Source of the DNA: Dyella acidisoli
GTDB lineage: Bacteria; Pseudomonadota; Gammaproteobacteria; Xanthomonadales; Rhodanobacteraceae
NCBI RefSeq assembly: GCF_030160295.1
Contig: NZ_BSOB01000004.1
Span: 186,001 to 250,000 of the forward strand
Length of the DNA: 64,000 bases
Direction of reading: 5' to 3'
Part shown: positions 33,909-41,924 of the stretch, in pieces
Numbering within the stretch: position 1 is the stretch's first letter
Layout of the letters: every line of letters starts with the position of its first letter
Program-made: the position numbers and the translations under genes
The notes under the pieces: generated by a model
Told to the model about the DNA's origin: nothing
Seen by the model: the letters and a program-made list of their open reading frames with translations, nothing else
Database searches by the model: none

Positions 33909-34226
33909 TCAGTCTTTCGCCCGCAGATCGCTCTCATAGTCTTGGCCACCGTGATAGACGCCCAAGATCTCGACGCGACGTGCCGCGGGGTCGATCGTGA
34001 AGGCTACGATGGTCTTACTTTGGTGGTTGGTGATGCGTAGCTCGGGTCGGATATCGTCGCGACGCACACCGCGTTCGGGATACAAGTCCAGGCTGTCGCA
34101 ATAGCGTTTTACGCCGGCAATGAAAGATTCCGCGACTGCCACGCCGGCATTCGTAGCCACGTACCACAGCAAGGCTTCGAGCTGGGCGCTGGCTTCGGGC
34201 GCGTAGCCCACGGCGTAGCGGATCAC
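33909..34226 (-). CDS. parE: ParE/RelE-superfamily toxin
   Basis: 105 aa from a GTG at 34226 that overlaps the antitoxin stop as GTGA. The sequence has the ParE pattern: YAPEASAQLEALLWYVATNAGVAVAESFIAGVKRYCDSLDLYPERGVRRDDIRPELRI, then strands TIVAFTIDP and VEILGVYHGGQDYESDL. The long alpha-hairpin followed by beta strands and a GVYHGGQDYE end is usual for ParE of the gyrase-poisoning type, though RelE-like RNase action cannot be excluded. It is expressed with and neutralised by the ParD-like protein upstream. Confidence 0.88.
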   Translation of the reverse strand: MIRYAVGYAPEASAQLEALLWYVATNAGVAVAESFIAGVKRYCDSLDLYPERGVRRDDIRPELRITNHQSKTIVAFTIDPAARRVEILGVYHGGQDYESDLRAKD

Positions 34227-34507
34227 GCTGCGTTTGCGTTGGTGCGCAAGCGTTGCAGTTGCTTCACCAGGCGTGCCTGGACTTCGTCGGGACTCAACAG
34301 GCGCGAAGGATCGGCTTTGGTTGCGTCGTACGCCGCAGCCACCTCCGAACGCAGCCACGCTTCCACGGCTTGGTCACGGGCCTGCAAGGCACGCAACCCG
34401 TCGCGCACCACTTCACTTTCGGAGCCGTATTCACCGGAGGCCACCTTGCGTTCGACGTAGTCGGCCATTTCAGCCGGGAGCGTGATGCTCCGTTTCTTGG
34501 CAGTCAT
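34223..34507 (-). CDS. parD: ParD-like antitoxin
   Basis: 94 aa. The N-terminus is a ribbon-helix-helix (KKRSITLPAEMADYVERKVASGEYGSESEVVRDGLRALQARD) that should bind DNA as a dimer, and the C-terminal half is the flexible toxin-binding tail. AAGGAGG precedes the ATG at the proper distance. The toxin start overlaps its stop by three bases, ensuring coupled translation. A perfect palindrome just upstream is the likely operator for autoregulation. Confidence 0.9.
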   Translation of the reverse strand: MTAKKRSITLPAEMADYVERKVASGEYGSESEVVRDGLRALQARDQAVEAWLRSEVAAAYDATKADPSRLLSPDEVQARLVKQLQRLRTNANAA

Positions 34508-34530
34508 AGGGCGCCTCCTTCAGAGGGGTT

Positions 34531-34551
34531 TGGTAGGATTTTATCCTACCA
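34531..34551. promoter_or_regulatory. parDE operator/promoter palindrome
   Basis: Arms TGGTAGGAT and ATCCTACCA are perfect reverse complements around TTT. It is 24 bp upstream of the parD ATG. On the minus strand the centre reads GGATAAAAT, which could include a -10 element, so ParD binding would block its own promoter. Confidence 0.75.
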
Positions 34552-34956
34552 TGAGGCCATGACCCAACAATGGCCGCACGTACATGCCGGTCATCTTGGC
34601 TAAAACCACCCCACGCCCAGCCACTAGGGACAATGGCAGGGTCCCTCAAGGTACGCACGAACGAATGATGCTGTGGGCTCCTGCCTGCGAAGCTCGCTGC
34701 CCTCCGTGCTGACGGTTCGTCGGCTTTCCCTAACCTAACCTTCCACGTGAATGGCTTTCGCTTGTCGGTCCCAGCCCGAACCCGTCTATGTACTAACGAT
34801 CTCGAACGACCCCACATGGCCTTCTATCACGGCTGGCTCAATGGCTCAAAACAAGTCGTGCACAGCACACAACTTAAAAACGTTCGGTGTGCTTCGCATG
34901 GCGTACCAAACTGGATTCTGATCTTCGCCGGAAAGATCGCAAGGTAACCGGGACAA
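34552..34956. other. 405-bp stretch without a recognisable gene
   Basis: Between the parDE operator and the 3' end of the GntR gene. Only short frames occur, none with a ribosome site, domain or codon pattern like the neighbours. A small inverted repeat AGGGACaatggcagGGTCCCT lies near 34626-34646. Base composition looks slightly lower in GC than in the flanking genes. It may be decayed DNA next to the toxin-antitoxin pair; I see no integrase or repeat boundary. Confidence 0.5.
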
Positions 34957-35709
34957 TTAGTCGGTCTGCAGCTCAGCTACGAAATCGTAGATATCCCCGC
35001 GGTACCACGACGTGGTGAACTCCACCACGCGTCCATCGTCGAGAAACCCACGTCGCTCGATGTGCAAACCCGCACTGCCGGCGCTCACGTGCAACAGCCG
35101 CGCTTGCCGCGCACCAAGCAACACCGCGCGCAAACGCTGCAATGCGCGCACGGGGCGGCAGTTGTATTTCTCCAGCGCTTCGTACAGCGAATCGTGCACT
35201 TCATGCGGATCCGGCAGCACGCTGGCCGGCACCACGCTGCGCTCGATCGCCAGCGGCTCGTCCTCGGCATAACGCACGCGGTGAAGGCGCGCCACCAGCA
35301 CGCCAGGCGAGAGATTGAGCGCCATCGATTCCTCCGGCGTCACCTCGCCCACACTGCGCTCGAAGAATTCGGAGCGCGGATGCAGGCCGCGTGCGCGCAG
35401 GTCTTCGGTGAAGCTGGTCAGGCGCGACATCGGCTTGATGATGCGCTCGGCCACGAAGGTGCCGGCGCCGTGCCGCTGCGTGAGCAGGCCTTCCTCAACC
35501 AGTCCTGAAATCGCCTTGCGCACGGTCACGCGGGACAGACCCAGGGCCTGCGATAAATCGCGTTCGCTCGGCAGGGTTTGGCCTGGCTCGATGTCGCGAT
35601 GCTGGATGACGTTGCGAATAGCCCGCCGTAGCCGCAGGTAAGCCAGCGGCTGGTGGGTGGTGGTATCGCGGCTTAACCGCCGGTATTCCTCGGCCAGGGC
35701 ATTCTGCAT
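34957..35709 (-). CDS. GntR-family regulator with UTRA domain (HutC subfamily)
   Basis: 250 aa from the ATG at 35709. The winged helix lies at about 20-85 (PLAYLRLRRAIRNVIQHRDIEPGQTLPSERDLSQALGLSRVTVRKAISGLVEEGLLTQRHGAGTFV), followed by a UTRA ligand domain (MSRLTSFTEDLRARGLHPRSEFFERSVGEV, LHRVRYAEDEPLAIERSVVP, and VVEFTTSWYRGDIYDFVAEL at the end). It is divergent from zwf-pgl-edd-eda, and the motif GCATTGGTAY occurs beside both starts. It therefore probably controls the Entner-Doudoroff genes, replacing the RpiR-type HexR used by many proteobacteria. UTRA domains usually bind sugar phosphates or small metabolites. Confidence 0.88.
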   Translation of the reverse strand: MQNALAEEYRRLSRDTTTHQPLAYLRLRRAIRNVIQHRDIEPGQTLPSERDLSQALGLSRVTVRKAISGLVEEGLLTQRHGAGTFVAERIIKPMSRLTSFTEDLRARGLHPRSEFFERSVGEVTPEESMALNLSPGVLVARLHRVRYAEDEPLAIERSVVPASVLPDPHEVHDSLYEALEKYNCRPVRALQRLRAVLLGARQARLLHVSAGSAGLHIERRGFLDDGRVVEFTTSWYRGDIYDFVAELQTD

Positions 35710-35718
35710 AGTTGCAAA

Positions 35719-35730
35719 CCATACCAATGC
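35719..35730 (-). promoter_or_regulatory. Candidate GntR half-operator at its own gene
   Basis: Read on the minus strand it is GCATTGGTATGG, 10 bp before the GntR ATG. It matches GCATTGGTACCA at 35925-35936 in front of zwf in 9 of the first 9 positions. Confidence 0.5.
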
Positions 35731-35907
35731 GTAACCACTGAGACAACCGGTGTGTGAAGTAGGGGTCGTCCATTGGGAATCGCGATGGCAGGCATGCCGT
35801 AGGCCTCTCAAATCCAACTCCCACGCCGTTTTTTACGATTTTCGATTCCCGGCTTACGATTCCTGGCCTTATGAAAACAATGCATACGTTTGCACTGCAC
35901 AAGGGAC

Positions 35908-35936
35908 TGGTATTGCCTGGTACGGCATTGGTACCA
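35908..35936 (+). promoter_or_regulatory. Candidate GntR operator array upstream of zwf
   Basis: TGGTA occurs three times, at 35908-35912, 35918-35922 and 35929-35933. The 10- and 11-bp steps put all three on one face of the helix. The last copy is part of GCATTGGTACCA, whose TGGTACCA is itself an 8-bp palindrome of the kind (GGTA..TACC) seen in GntR/UTRA operators. It is about 60 bp before the zwf start. Confidence 0.6.
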
Positions 35937-35993
35937 TCGAGCTTCCCCGGCGGCCGCACTGTCGCGGTTGCCCGCATTTCAAAGAGGTGAGTT

Positions 35994-37484
35994 GTGACTG
36001 CACCCGCGCTACCGGTCGATCTGTTCGATCTGGTGATTTTCGGCGGCACTGGCGATCTGGCCGTACGCAAATTGCTCCCTGCCCTCTTCCACCGTTTTGT
36101 CGACGGCCAGATCCAGCCAGGCAGCCGCATCATTGGTGTGGCTCGCGAAGGCCTGGACGATGACGGCTACCGCGCGCAGATCCGTAGCGCGCTCAATGGC
36201 GCGGCGTCCAAGCAGGGCGACCAGCTCGATACCTTCCTCAAGCTGGTGCATTACCGTCCGCTCGATGCGCGCAAAGACGCCGGCTGGGACGACTTCGCCA
36301 AGCTGATGGGCGAATACCCCGACAACGTGCGCGTGTTCTATCTGTCCACGTCGCCCGACCTGTTTGTGGACATCTGCCAGCGTCTGGGCGGCTACGGCCT
36401 CAACCAGGGCAAGTCGCGCGTGGTGCTGGAAAAGCCGATCGGCAAAGATCTGGCCAGCGCCAATCGCATCAACGACGACGTCGGTCGTGTCTTTGCCGAA
36501 TCGCAGACCTATCGCATCGACCACTACCTCGGCAAGGAAACCGTGCAGAACCTGCTGGCATTGCGCTTCGGCAATGCGCTGTTCGAGCCGCTATGGAACG
36601 CTGGCCACATCGACCACGTGCAGATCACTGTGGCGGAAACGCTGGGTGTGGAACGCCGTGGCCCGTATTACGACCATGCTGGCGCGCTGCGCGACATGGT
36701 GCAGAACCATATGCTGCAGCTCTTGTGCATGGTGGCGATGGAGCCGCCGTCCTCGCTGTCGCCCGATGCGGTGCGCGATGAAAAGTTGAAAGTGCTGCAT
36801 GCGCTCAAACCGATCAACGAAACCAACGCCTCTCAGCTCACCGTGCGCGGCCAGTACCGCGCTGGCGTCGGCGAAGGGCAGAGCGTGCCCGGCTATATCG
36901 AAGACTTGAACAGCAGCAGCAAATCGAAGGTCGAGCACTCCAGCACCGAAACCTTCGTGGCGCTCAAGGCGGAAATCGCCAATTGGCGCTGGTCTGGTGT
37001 GCCGTTCTATCTGCGTACGGGCAAGCGTCTGGCCGAGCGCGTGTCGGAAATCGTGGTGGCGTTCAAGCCGGTGCCGCACTCCATCTTCACCGCATCCGCA
37101 GGCCCGTTGGCGCAGAACCGCCTGGTGCTGCGCTTGCAGCCCGATGAAGGCGTGAAGTTGTGGCTCACCATCAAGCATCCTGGCCCAGGCGGTTTGCGTC
37201 TGCGTCACGTGCCGCTGGATATGAGCTTTGCCGAAGCCTTCGGCGTGCAACAGCCGGATGCATACGAGCGCTTGCTGCTCGATGTGGTGCGCGGCAATCC
37301 CACACTGTTCATGCGTCGCGACGAAGTGGAAGCCGCATGGCGTTGGGCCGATCCGATCCTGGCCGCGTGGGCCGCAGGCGGTGAATCGCCACGGCCGTAT
37401 ACCTCCGGCACCTGGGGTCCGAGCGCCGCCGTGGCATTGATCGAACGCGACGGTCGCACCTGGGACGAGGATTTCGAACAGTGA
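35994..37484 (+). CDS. zwf: Glucose-6-phosphate 1-dehydrogenase
   Basis: 496 aa from a GTG with AGAGGTGA upstream. It oxidises glucose-6-phosphate to 6-phosphogluconolactone, producing NADPH, the first step of the Entner-Doudoroff route. The nucleotide-binding GGTGDLAVRKLLPALF is at residues 16-31, the active-site RIDHYLGKE near 173-181, and the C-terminal sugar-binding region includes WSGVPFYLRTGKRL and AYERLLLDVVRGN. It is the first gene of zwf-pgl-edd-eda, and the pgl start overlaps its stop by 4 bp. Confidence 0.96.
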   Translation: MTAPALPVDLFDLVIFGGTGDLAVRKLLPALFHRFVDGQIQPGSRIIGVAREGLDDDGYRAQIRSALNGAASKQGDQLDTFLKLVHYRPLDARKDAGWDDFAKLMGEYPDNVRVFYLSTSPDLFVDICQRLGGYGLNQGKSRVVLEKPIGKDLASANRINDDVGRVFAESQTYRIDHYLGKETVQNLLALRFGNALFEPLWNAGHIDHVQITVAETLGVERRGPYYDHAGALRDMVQNHMLQLLCMVAMEPPSSLSPDAVRDEKLKVLHALKPINETNASQLTVRGQYRAGVGEGQSVPGYIEDLNSSSKSKVEHSSTETFVALKAEIANWRWSGVPFYLRTGKRLAERVSEIVVAFKPVPHSIFTASAGPLAQNRLVLRLQPDEGVKLWLTIKHPGPGGLRLRHVPLDMSFAEAFGVQQPDAYERLLLDVVRGNPTLFMRRDEVEAAWRWADPILAAWAAGGESPRPYTSGTWGPSAAVALIERDGRTWDEDFEQ

Positions 37485-38176
37485 GCGAGCAACACGCCCT
37501 GCACGCCTTCGATGGCGGCGAGGCCTTGGCCAAGGCCTTGTCGGCCAGCATTGCAGGCAAGCTGCGCGAAGCCATCGATGCGCGCGGTGAAGCGTTGATC
37601 GCAGTCTCCGGCGGAAGCACACCCAAGCGCCTGTTTGAAGCACTGTCGAACGAAACGCTGGACTGGTCGCGCGTTACCGTCACCTTGGTGGACGAACGCT
37701 GGGTGCCGGATAGCGACGAACGTTCCAACGCACGGCTGGTGGAATCATTGTTGTTGCAATACAAAGCCGCCGATGCCGAATTCATGCCGCTTTATGTGGA
37801 AACCCCCACGCCGGAAGCAGGCATCGGCGAAGTGCGTGCGCGTGTGGCGGCATTGAAGCAGCCGTTCGACGTGATCGTGCTCGGTATGGGGCCGGATGGA
37901 CACACCGCTTCGTTCTTTCCCGGCGGTGATCGCTTGAGTGAAGCGTTGGATGTGTCAAACACCGCGCTGGTGCTGCCGATGCGTGCGCCGGGTGCGGGCG
38001 AACCACGCATCACCTTCACCTTGCCGGTGCTGCTGCAGGCGCGGTCGCTGTATCTGCACATTCAAGGCAACGACAAACGCGACGTGCTGGCGCAGGCCGA
38101 GCAGCCTGGCAGCACGTTGCCGGTTGCCAGTGTGCTGCAAGCGAAGCGGTCATTGGATATCTATTGGTGTCCGTGA
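37481..38176 (+). CDS. pgl: 6-phosphogluconolactonase
   Basis: 231 aa. It hydrolyses 6-phosphogluconolactone to 6-phosphogluconate. Family motifs are ALIAVSGGSTPKRLFEAL (residues about 39-56), VTLVDERWVPDSDERSN, and VLGMGPDGHTASFFPGG near 135. The GTG start lies inside the zwf stop (GTGA), so translation is coupled. The next gene, edd, starts 139 bp later after an R1 half-repeat. Confidence 0.95.
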   Translation: MSEQHALHAFDGGEALAKALSASIAGKLREAIDARGEALIAVSGGSTPKRLFEALSNETLDWSRVTVTLVDERWVPDSDERSNARLVESLLLQYKAADAEFMPLYVETPTPEAGIGEVRARVAALKQPFDVIVLGMGPDGHTASFFPGGDRLSEALDVSNTALVLPMRAPGAGEPRITFTLPVLLQARSLYLHIQGNDKRDVLAQAEQPGSTLPVASVLQAKRSLDIYWCP

Positions 38177-38200
38177 TGCGCCAACTCGCATCCCCTTATG

Positions 38201-38231
38201 GCCGTCATTCCCGCTTTCGCGGGAATGACGC
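38201..38231. repeat. R1 half-repeat between pgl and edd
   Basis: GCCGTCATTCCCGCTTTCGC followed by GGGAATGACG: one perfect hairpin of the R1 family within the operon. It could modulate mRNA stability between the two cistrons. Confidence 0.8.
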
Positions 38232-38315
38232 CGAGGAAGGATGGCGCATTGTCGAAAACGCCAACCTTCCGCTGGAAAAAGCATCAACGCCGAGCCCGCT
38301 CGGCCGGAGCATGAA

Positions 38316-40127
38316 ATGAGTTTGCATCCCGTCGTTGCCGAAGTCACCGAGCGCCTGCGCGAACGCAGCCGCGCCACGCGCGCCGCGTATCTGGAGCGCA
38401 TCAACAATGCCGTCATCGACGGCCCGCATCGCGCGCGGCTTTCCTGCGGCAACCTCGCCCACGGCTTTGCGGCGTGCAACACGCACGACAAGGCGGCGCT
38501 GCGCGAAGGCCACGCGCCGAACGTCGCCATCGTCACCGCGTACAACGACATGCTCTCGGCGCACCAGCCGTACGAGCGCTATCCGGATTTCATCCGCGAA
38601 GTGGCGCGGCAAGCAGGCTTTACCGCTCAAGTGGCGGGCGGCGTACCGGCGATGTGCGATGGCGTGACGCAAGGCCGCGCCGGCATGGAGCTGTCGCTGT
38701 TCTCACGCGATCTGATCGCGATGACCACGGCCATTGCCTTGTCGCATGACATGTTCGACAGCGCGCTGTACCTCGGGATCTGCGACAAAATCGTGCCAGG
38801 TCTCTTGATCGGTGCATTGAGTTTCGGCCACCTGCCCGGCGTGTTCGTGCCGAGCGGCCCGATGCCCAGCGGCATCAGCAACGAGCAGAAATCGAAAGTT
38901 CGCCAGGCGTATACGGAAGGCAAAGCCAGCCGTGACGAACTGCTCGAAGCCGAAGCGGCGTCGTATCACTCGGCCGGCACCTGCACGTTCTACGGCACCG
39001 CCAACTCCAACCAGATGCTGATGGAGATCATGGGCTTGCATCTGCCAGGTGCCAGCTTCGTTGCGCCGGAAACGCCGCTGCGCGATGCGCTTACCGCTGA
39101 AGCCGTGCGTCGTTGTGCAGCACTCGGCAAGGCGGGCGAACATTTGCCGATCGGTCACATCGTCGATGAACGTGCCATCGTCAACGGCGTAGTCGGCCTG
39201 CATGCAACGGGTGGTTCCACCAATCATCTGTTGCACCTGGTGGCGATCGCACAGGCCGCCGGCATCGCCTTGCGCTGGGAAGATTTCGACGCCTTGTCAT
39301 CGGTCGCCCCGCTGCTGGCGCGTGTGTATCCGAATGGCTATGCCGACGTGAACCATTTCCACGAAGCCGGCGGCATGAGCTTCCTGATCGATCAGTTGCT
39401 GAGCGCCGGTCTGTTGCACGGCGATGCGCGCACGATCGCCGGTACTGATCTTTCCGGCTACGCCAAAGTGCCGGAACTGGATGAAGCGGGCCAGCTCATT
39501 TGGAAGCCGGTCTCGAAGGAAAGCGGCAATCGCGGCGTGTTGCGCGCCATGAACGAACCCTTCCGCGCCGACGGTGGCCTGCGCATGCTCAACGGCAATC
39601 TCGGCCGTTCGGTGATCAAGGTGTCGTCGGTGCCGGACGATCGTCTGGTGATCGAAGCGCCTGCGGTGGTGTTCCACGATCAGGATGACATCAAGCGCGC
39701 ATTCGATCGCGGCGAGCTCAACCGCGACTTCATCGCCGTGGTGCGCTTCCAGGGCCCGCGCGCGATCGGCATGCCGGAATTGCACAAGCTCACGCCGACG
39801 CTGGCCGTATTGCAGGATCGGGGCCATCGCATTGCATTGGTAACGGATGGTCGCATGTCGGGTGCCAGCGGGCGCGTGCCAGCGGCGATCCATGTGACGC
39901 CGGAAGCGGACGACTGTGGCCCGATCGCCAAGGTGCGCGACGGCGACATCATTCGCCTGGATGCCGCGAAGGGCACGCTCGACGTGCTGGTGGATGCCGC
40001 GGAATTCGCAGCGCGTACGCCGGCGGTTGAAGATCTTTCCAGGCATCAACATGGCATGGGCCGCGAATTGTTCGGCATCTTCCGTCGCAATGCGGTGGCG
40101 GCTGACCTTGGTGCCGGAGTGCTGTGA
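38316..40127 (+). CDS. edd: Phosphogluconate dehydratase
   Basis: 603 aa from the ATG at 38316; an ATG at 38311 is followed at once by a stop in its own frame, and the longer frame upstream reads through the R1 repeat. It dehydrates 6-phosphogluconate to 2-keto-3-deoxy-6-phosphogluconate using a [4Fe-4S] cluster. IlvD/Edd landmarks are [87 protein letters not shown], and [19 protein letters not shown] with the catalytic Ser region. It is the third gene of the operon. Confidence 0.96.
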   Translation: MSLHPVVAEVTERLRERSRATRAAYLERINNAVIDGPHRARLSCGNLAHGFAACNTHDKAALREGHAPNVAIVTAYNDMLSAHQPYERYPDFIREVARQAGFTAQVAGGVPAMCDGVTQGRAGMELSLFSRDLIAMTTAIALSHDMFDSALYLGICDKIVPGLLIGALSFGHLPGVFVPSGPMPSGISNEQKSKVRQAYTEGKASRDELLEAEAASYHSAGTCTFYGTANSNQMLMEIMGLHLPGASFVAPETPLRDALTAEAVRRCAALGKAGEHLPIGHIVDERAIVNGVVGLHATGGSTNHLLHLVAIAQAAGIALRWEDFDALSSVAPLLARVYPNGYADVNHFHEAGGMSFLIDQLLSAGLLHGDARTIAGTDLSGYAKVPELDEAGQLIWKPVSKESGNRGVLRAMNEPFRADGGLRMLNGNLGRSVIKVSSVPDDRLVIEAPAVVFHDQDDIKRAFDRGELNRDFIAVVRFQGPRAIGMPELHKLTPTLAVLQDRGHRIALVTDGRMSGASGRVPAAIHVTPEADDCGPIAKVRDGDIIRLDAAKGTLDVLVDAAEFAARTPAVEDLSRHQHGMGRELFGIFRRNAVAADLGAGVL

Positions 40128-40142
40128 CCTTCACATAACCAT

Positions 40143-40180
40143 GTGGCCGTCAATTCCGCTTTCGCGGGAATGACGGCCAC
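40143..40180. repeat. R1 half-repeat between edd and eda
   Basis: GTGGCCGTCAATTCCGC / GCGGGAATGACGGCCAC, a nearly perfect hairpin, 15 bp after the edd stop and 14 bp before the eda start. Confidence 0.8.
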
Positions 40181-40194
40181 AGAGAACTCGCGGA

Positions 40195-40845
40195 ATGACT
40201 ATGAACATCGAAACCAAACAACAACACGTTGAAGCCACCATGCGCCTGGCACCGGTCATTCCGGTGGTGATCATCGAAGATGCCAAGCACGCTGTGCCGA
40301 TGGCGCGCGCACTGGTGGCCGGCGGCATTCCGGCTATCGAAGTGACGCTACGCACACCGGCCGCGCTCGATGCCATCCGCGCCATCGCTGCGGAAGTGGA
40401 AGGTGCGGTGATCGGTGTTGGCACCGTGCTTACTGCCAATGATCTGGCTGCAGCAGAAAGGGCCGGTGCACGTTTTGCCGTTTCGCCCGGCATGTCGCCT
40501 AAGTTGCTCGCCGCGGCGGATGACAGCGCCCTACCCTTGCTGCCCGGCATCGCCACCGCCAGCGAAGCCATGGCGCTGCTTGAACGTGGCTATCGCCACC
40601 TGAAATTCTTCCCGGCTGTTCCTGCTGGCGGCGCGAAACTGCTCGGCGCATGGGCAAGCCCGCTGCCACAGATCCGCTTCTGTCCGACCGGCGGCATTTC
40701 GCTGGCTACTGCGAAGGATTTCCTCTCGCTACCAAACGTGTTGTGCGTGGGCGGTTCGTGGCTTACGCCGAACGACAAGTTGAAGGCTGGTGATTGGGCG
40801 GGCATCGAACAGCTTGCGCGCGAAGCTGCAGCACTGCGCGCTTGA
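40195..40845 (+). CDS. eda: KDPG/KHG aldolase
   Basis: 216 aa. It cleaves KDPG to pyruvate and glyceraldehyde-3-phosphate, completing the pathway encoded by the three genes before it. [12 protein letters not shown] supplies the catalytic base E49, and HLKFFPA the Schiff-base lysine K138; [22 protein letters not shown] and CPTGGI are also typical. The ATG at 40195 is followed by another in frame at 40201; either may be used. An R3 repeat follows 18 bp after the stop. Confidence 0.96.
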   Translation: MTMNIETKQQHVEATMRLAPVIPVVIIEDAKHAVPMARALVAGGIPAIEVTLRTPAALDAIRAIAAEVEGAVIGVGTVLTANDLAAAERAGARFAVSPGMSPKLLAAADDSALPLLPGIATASEAMALLERGYRHLKFFPAVPAGGAKLLGAWASPLPQIRFCPTGGISLATAKDFLSLPNVLCVGGSWLTPNDKLKAGDWAGIEQLAREAAALRA

Positions 40846-40863
40846 TCCTTACACTCGGCGACA

Positions 40864-40994
40864 CCCCTCTCCTTTCGGGAGAGGGGCCGGGGGTGAGGGT
40901 TCGGGCGAAGCGCGGAACTGATTCCTTCTGCAAGTCTTCATCATCGCGCTTTGATCGCACCCTCACCCCAACCCCTCTCCCGAGGGGGGAGGGG
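40864..40994. repeat. R3 palindromic repeat (full element) after eda
   Basis: 131-bp element. Each end is a hairpin (CCCCTCTCC..GGAGAGGGG and CCCCTCTCCC..GGGGGAGGGG), flanked inward by GGGGTGAGGG and CCCTCACCCC, which also pair with each other. The middle contains GGGCGAAGCGCG and TTTGATCGCACC. A close copy is at 56332-56463, and derivatives lie inside the helicase gene. Confidence 0.85.
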
Positions 40995-40995
40995 C

Positions 40996-41469
40996 TCAAG
41001 CGGTCTCTATCGGCAACACATATCGCCGCTTGATCATCTCTGTCGCACCCAAACGCAAATAAAATCGCGCCGCATCCACGTTCCATTCCGGTGTTTGCCA
41101 CTGCACGGTTCGACAGCCGCGCGCGCGGGCGAACGCATGTACCGCGCTCCATAACTGCTGCCCAATGCCTCGGCCGCGCCAACCATCACGCACGAACAAG
41201 CAGTCCATATGCAAATACGTTGCGTGATCGAGCGTGGAGAAATCCACTGTGGCGCTGGCGTAACCGATCGCTGACTCGTTTGCCATCGCGATCCATGCAA
41301 ACAGCAACGGTGGTTCAGCAGTAAGTGCCCGCACAAGCTCTTCCATACCGCCGTCTGGGGAGTAAGTCAGTCGTTCATACGCCGCATGCTCGGCGCAGAG
41401 CGGCAGCCATTGTTCGAGATCGGCTGCAGCAATGCGACGAATGTGCACGGACGCCTGCATTTCAGCCAC
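40996..41469 (-). CDS. GNAT-family N-acetyltransferase
   Basis: 157 aa from the GTG at 41469, or 154 aa from the ATG at 41460. The GTG overlaps the 3' end of the rhodanese gene by 8 bp, so the two are probably co-transcribed. The acetyl-CoA loop is FVRDGWRGRGIGQQLWSAV, followed by VQWQTPEWNVDAARFYLRLGA, the usual beta-bulge and C-terminal strand. Substrate unknown. The R3 repeat lies at its 3' end. Confidence 0.88.
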   Translation of the reverse strand: MAEMQASVHIRRIAAADLEQWLPLCAEHAAYERLTYSPDGGMEELVRALTAEPPLLFAWIAMANESAIGYASATVDFSTLDHATYLHMDCLFVRDGWRGRGIGQQLWSAVHAFARARGCRTVQWQTPEWNVDAARFYLRLGATEMIKRRYVLPIETA

Positions 41470-41857
41470 GCTCCAGGCCGAAGCCTTCGTCGATCCAGCC
41501 AGTCAGTCCACCGATCATTTCCTTCACCGGCCGGCCGAGTTGCGCAAGCTTCACCGCCGACTTGTTGGCACCGTTGCAATGCGGTCCTGCGCAATACACC
41601 ACGAACACCGTATCCGGCGGATAGTCCGCCAGGCGCTGTTCGCTGATCGTGCGCGTCGGCATGTTGATGGCGCCGGGCACGTGGCCTGCCGCATAAAGCG
41701 TCGGCGTACGCACGTCCAGCAACACGAAGTCTTTCGTTTCATGCTGCGTGGCGTACCACACATCGGCGCAATCGGTTTCGAACGTAAGGCGCGCTTCGAA
41801 ATGCGCCAATGCTTGGGGACTTGGGGCGGCAGGAATGCGCGTGACAACCGTGCTCAT
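41462..41857 (-). CDS. Rhodanese-like domain protein
   Basis: 131 aa from the ATG at 41857. It is a single rhodanese domain with DFVLLDVRTPTLYAAGHVPGAINMP and the active-site loop VVYCAGPHCNGANKS (Cys89). The loop is longer than in GlpE, as in several rhodaneses encoded beside FtrA-type regulators. It is divergent from the FtrA-like gene (67 bp between starts) and is followed by a GNAT gene. Sulfur transfer or thiol chemistry is expected; the partner is unknown. Confidence 0.88.
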   Translation of the reverse strand: MSTVVTRIPAAPSPQALAHFEARLTFETDCADVWYATQHETKDFVLLDVRTPTLYAAGHVPGAINMPTRTISEQRLADYPPDTVFVVYCAGPHCNGANKSAVKLAQLGRPVKEMIGGLTGWIDEGFGLERG

Positions 41858-41924
41858 GGGCGTTGCTCCGTGTTGGACATGGCAACAGTCTGGGCACTGG
41901 CGTGCCTGCGCGACATTGGCAAGA

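Noticed and set aside
34470-34817. 115-codon minus-strand frame next to parD
   Set aside because: It runs through the parDE operator and ribosome site into parD in another frame; no family pattern.
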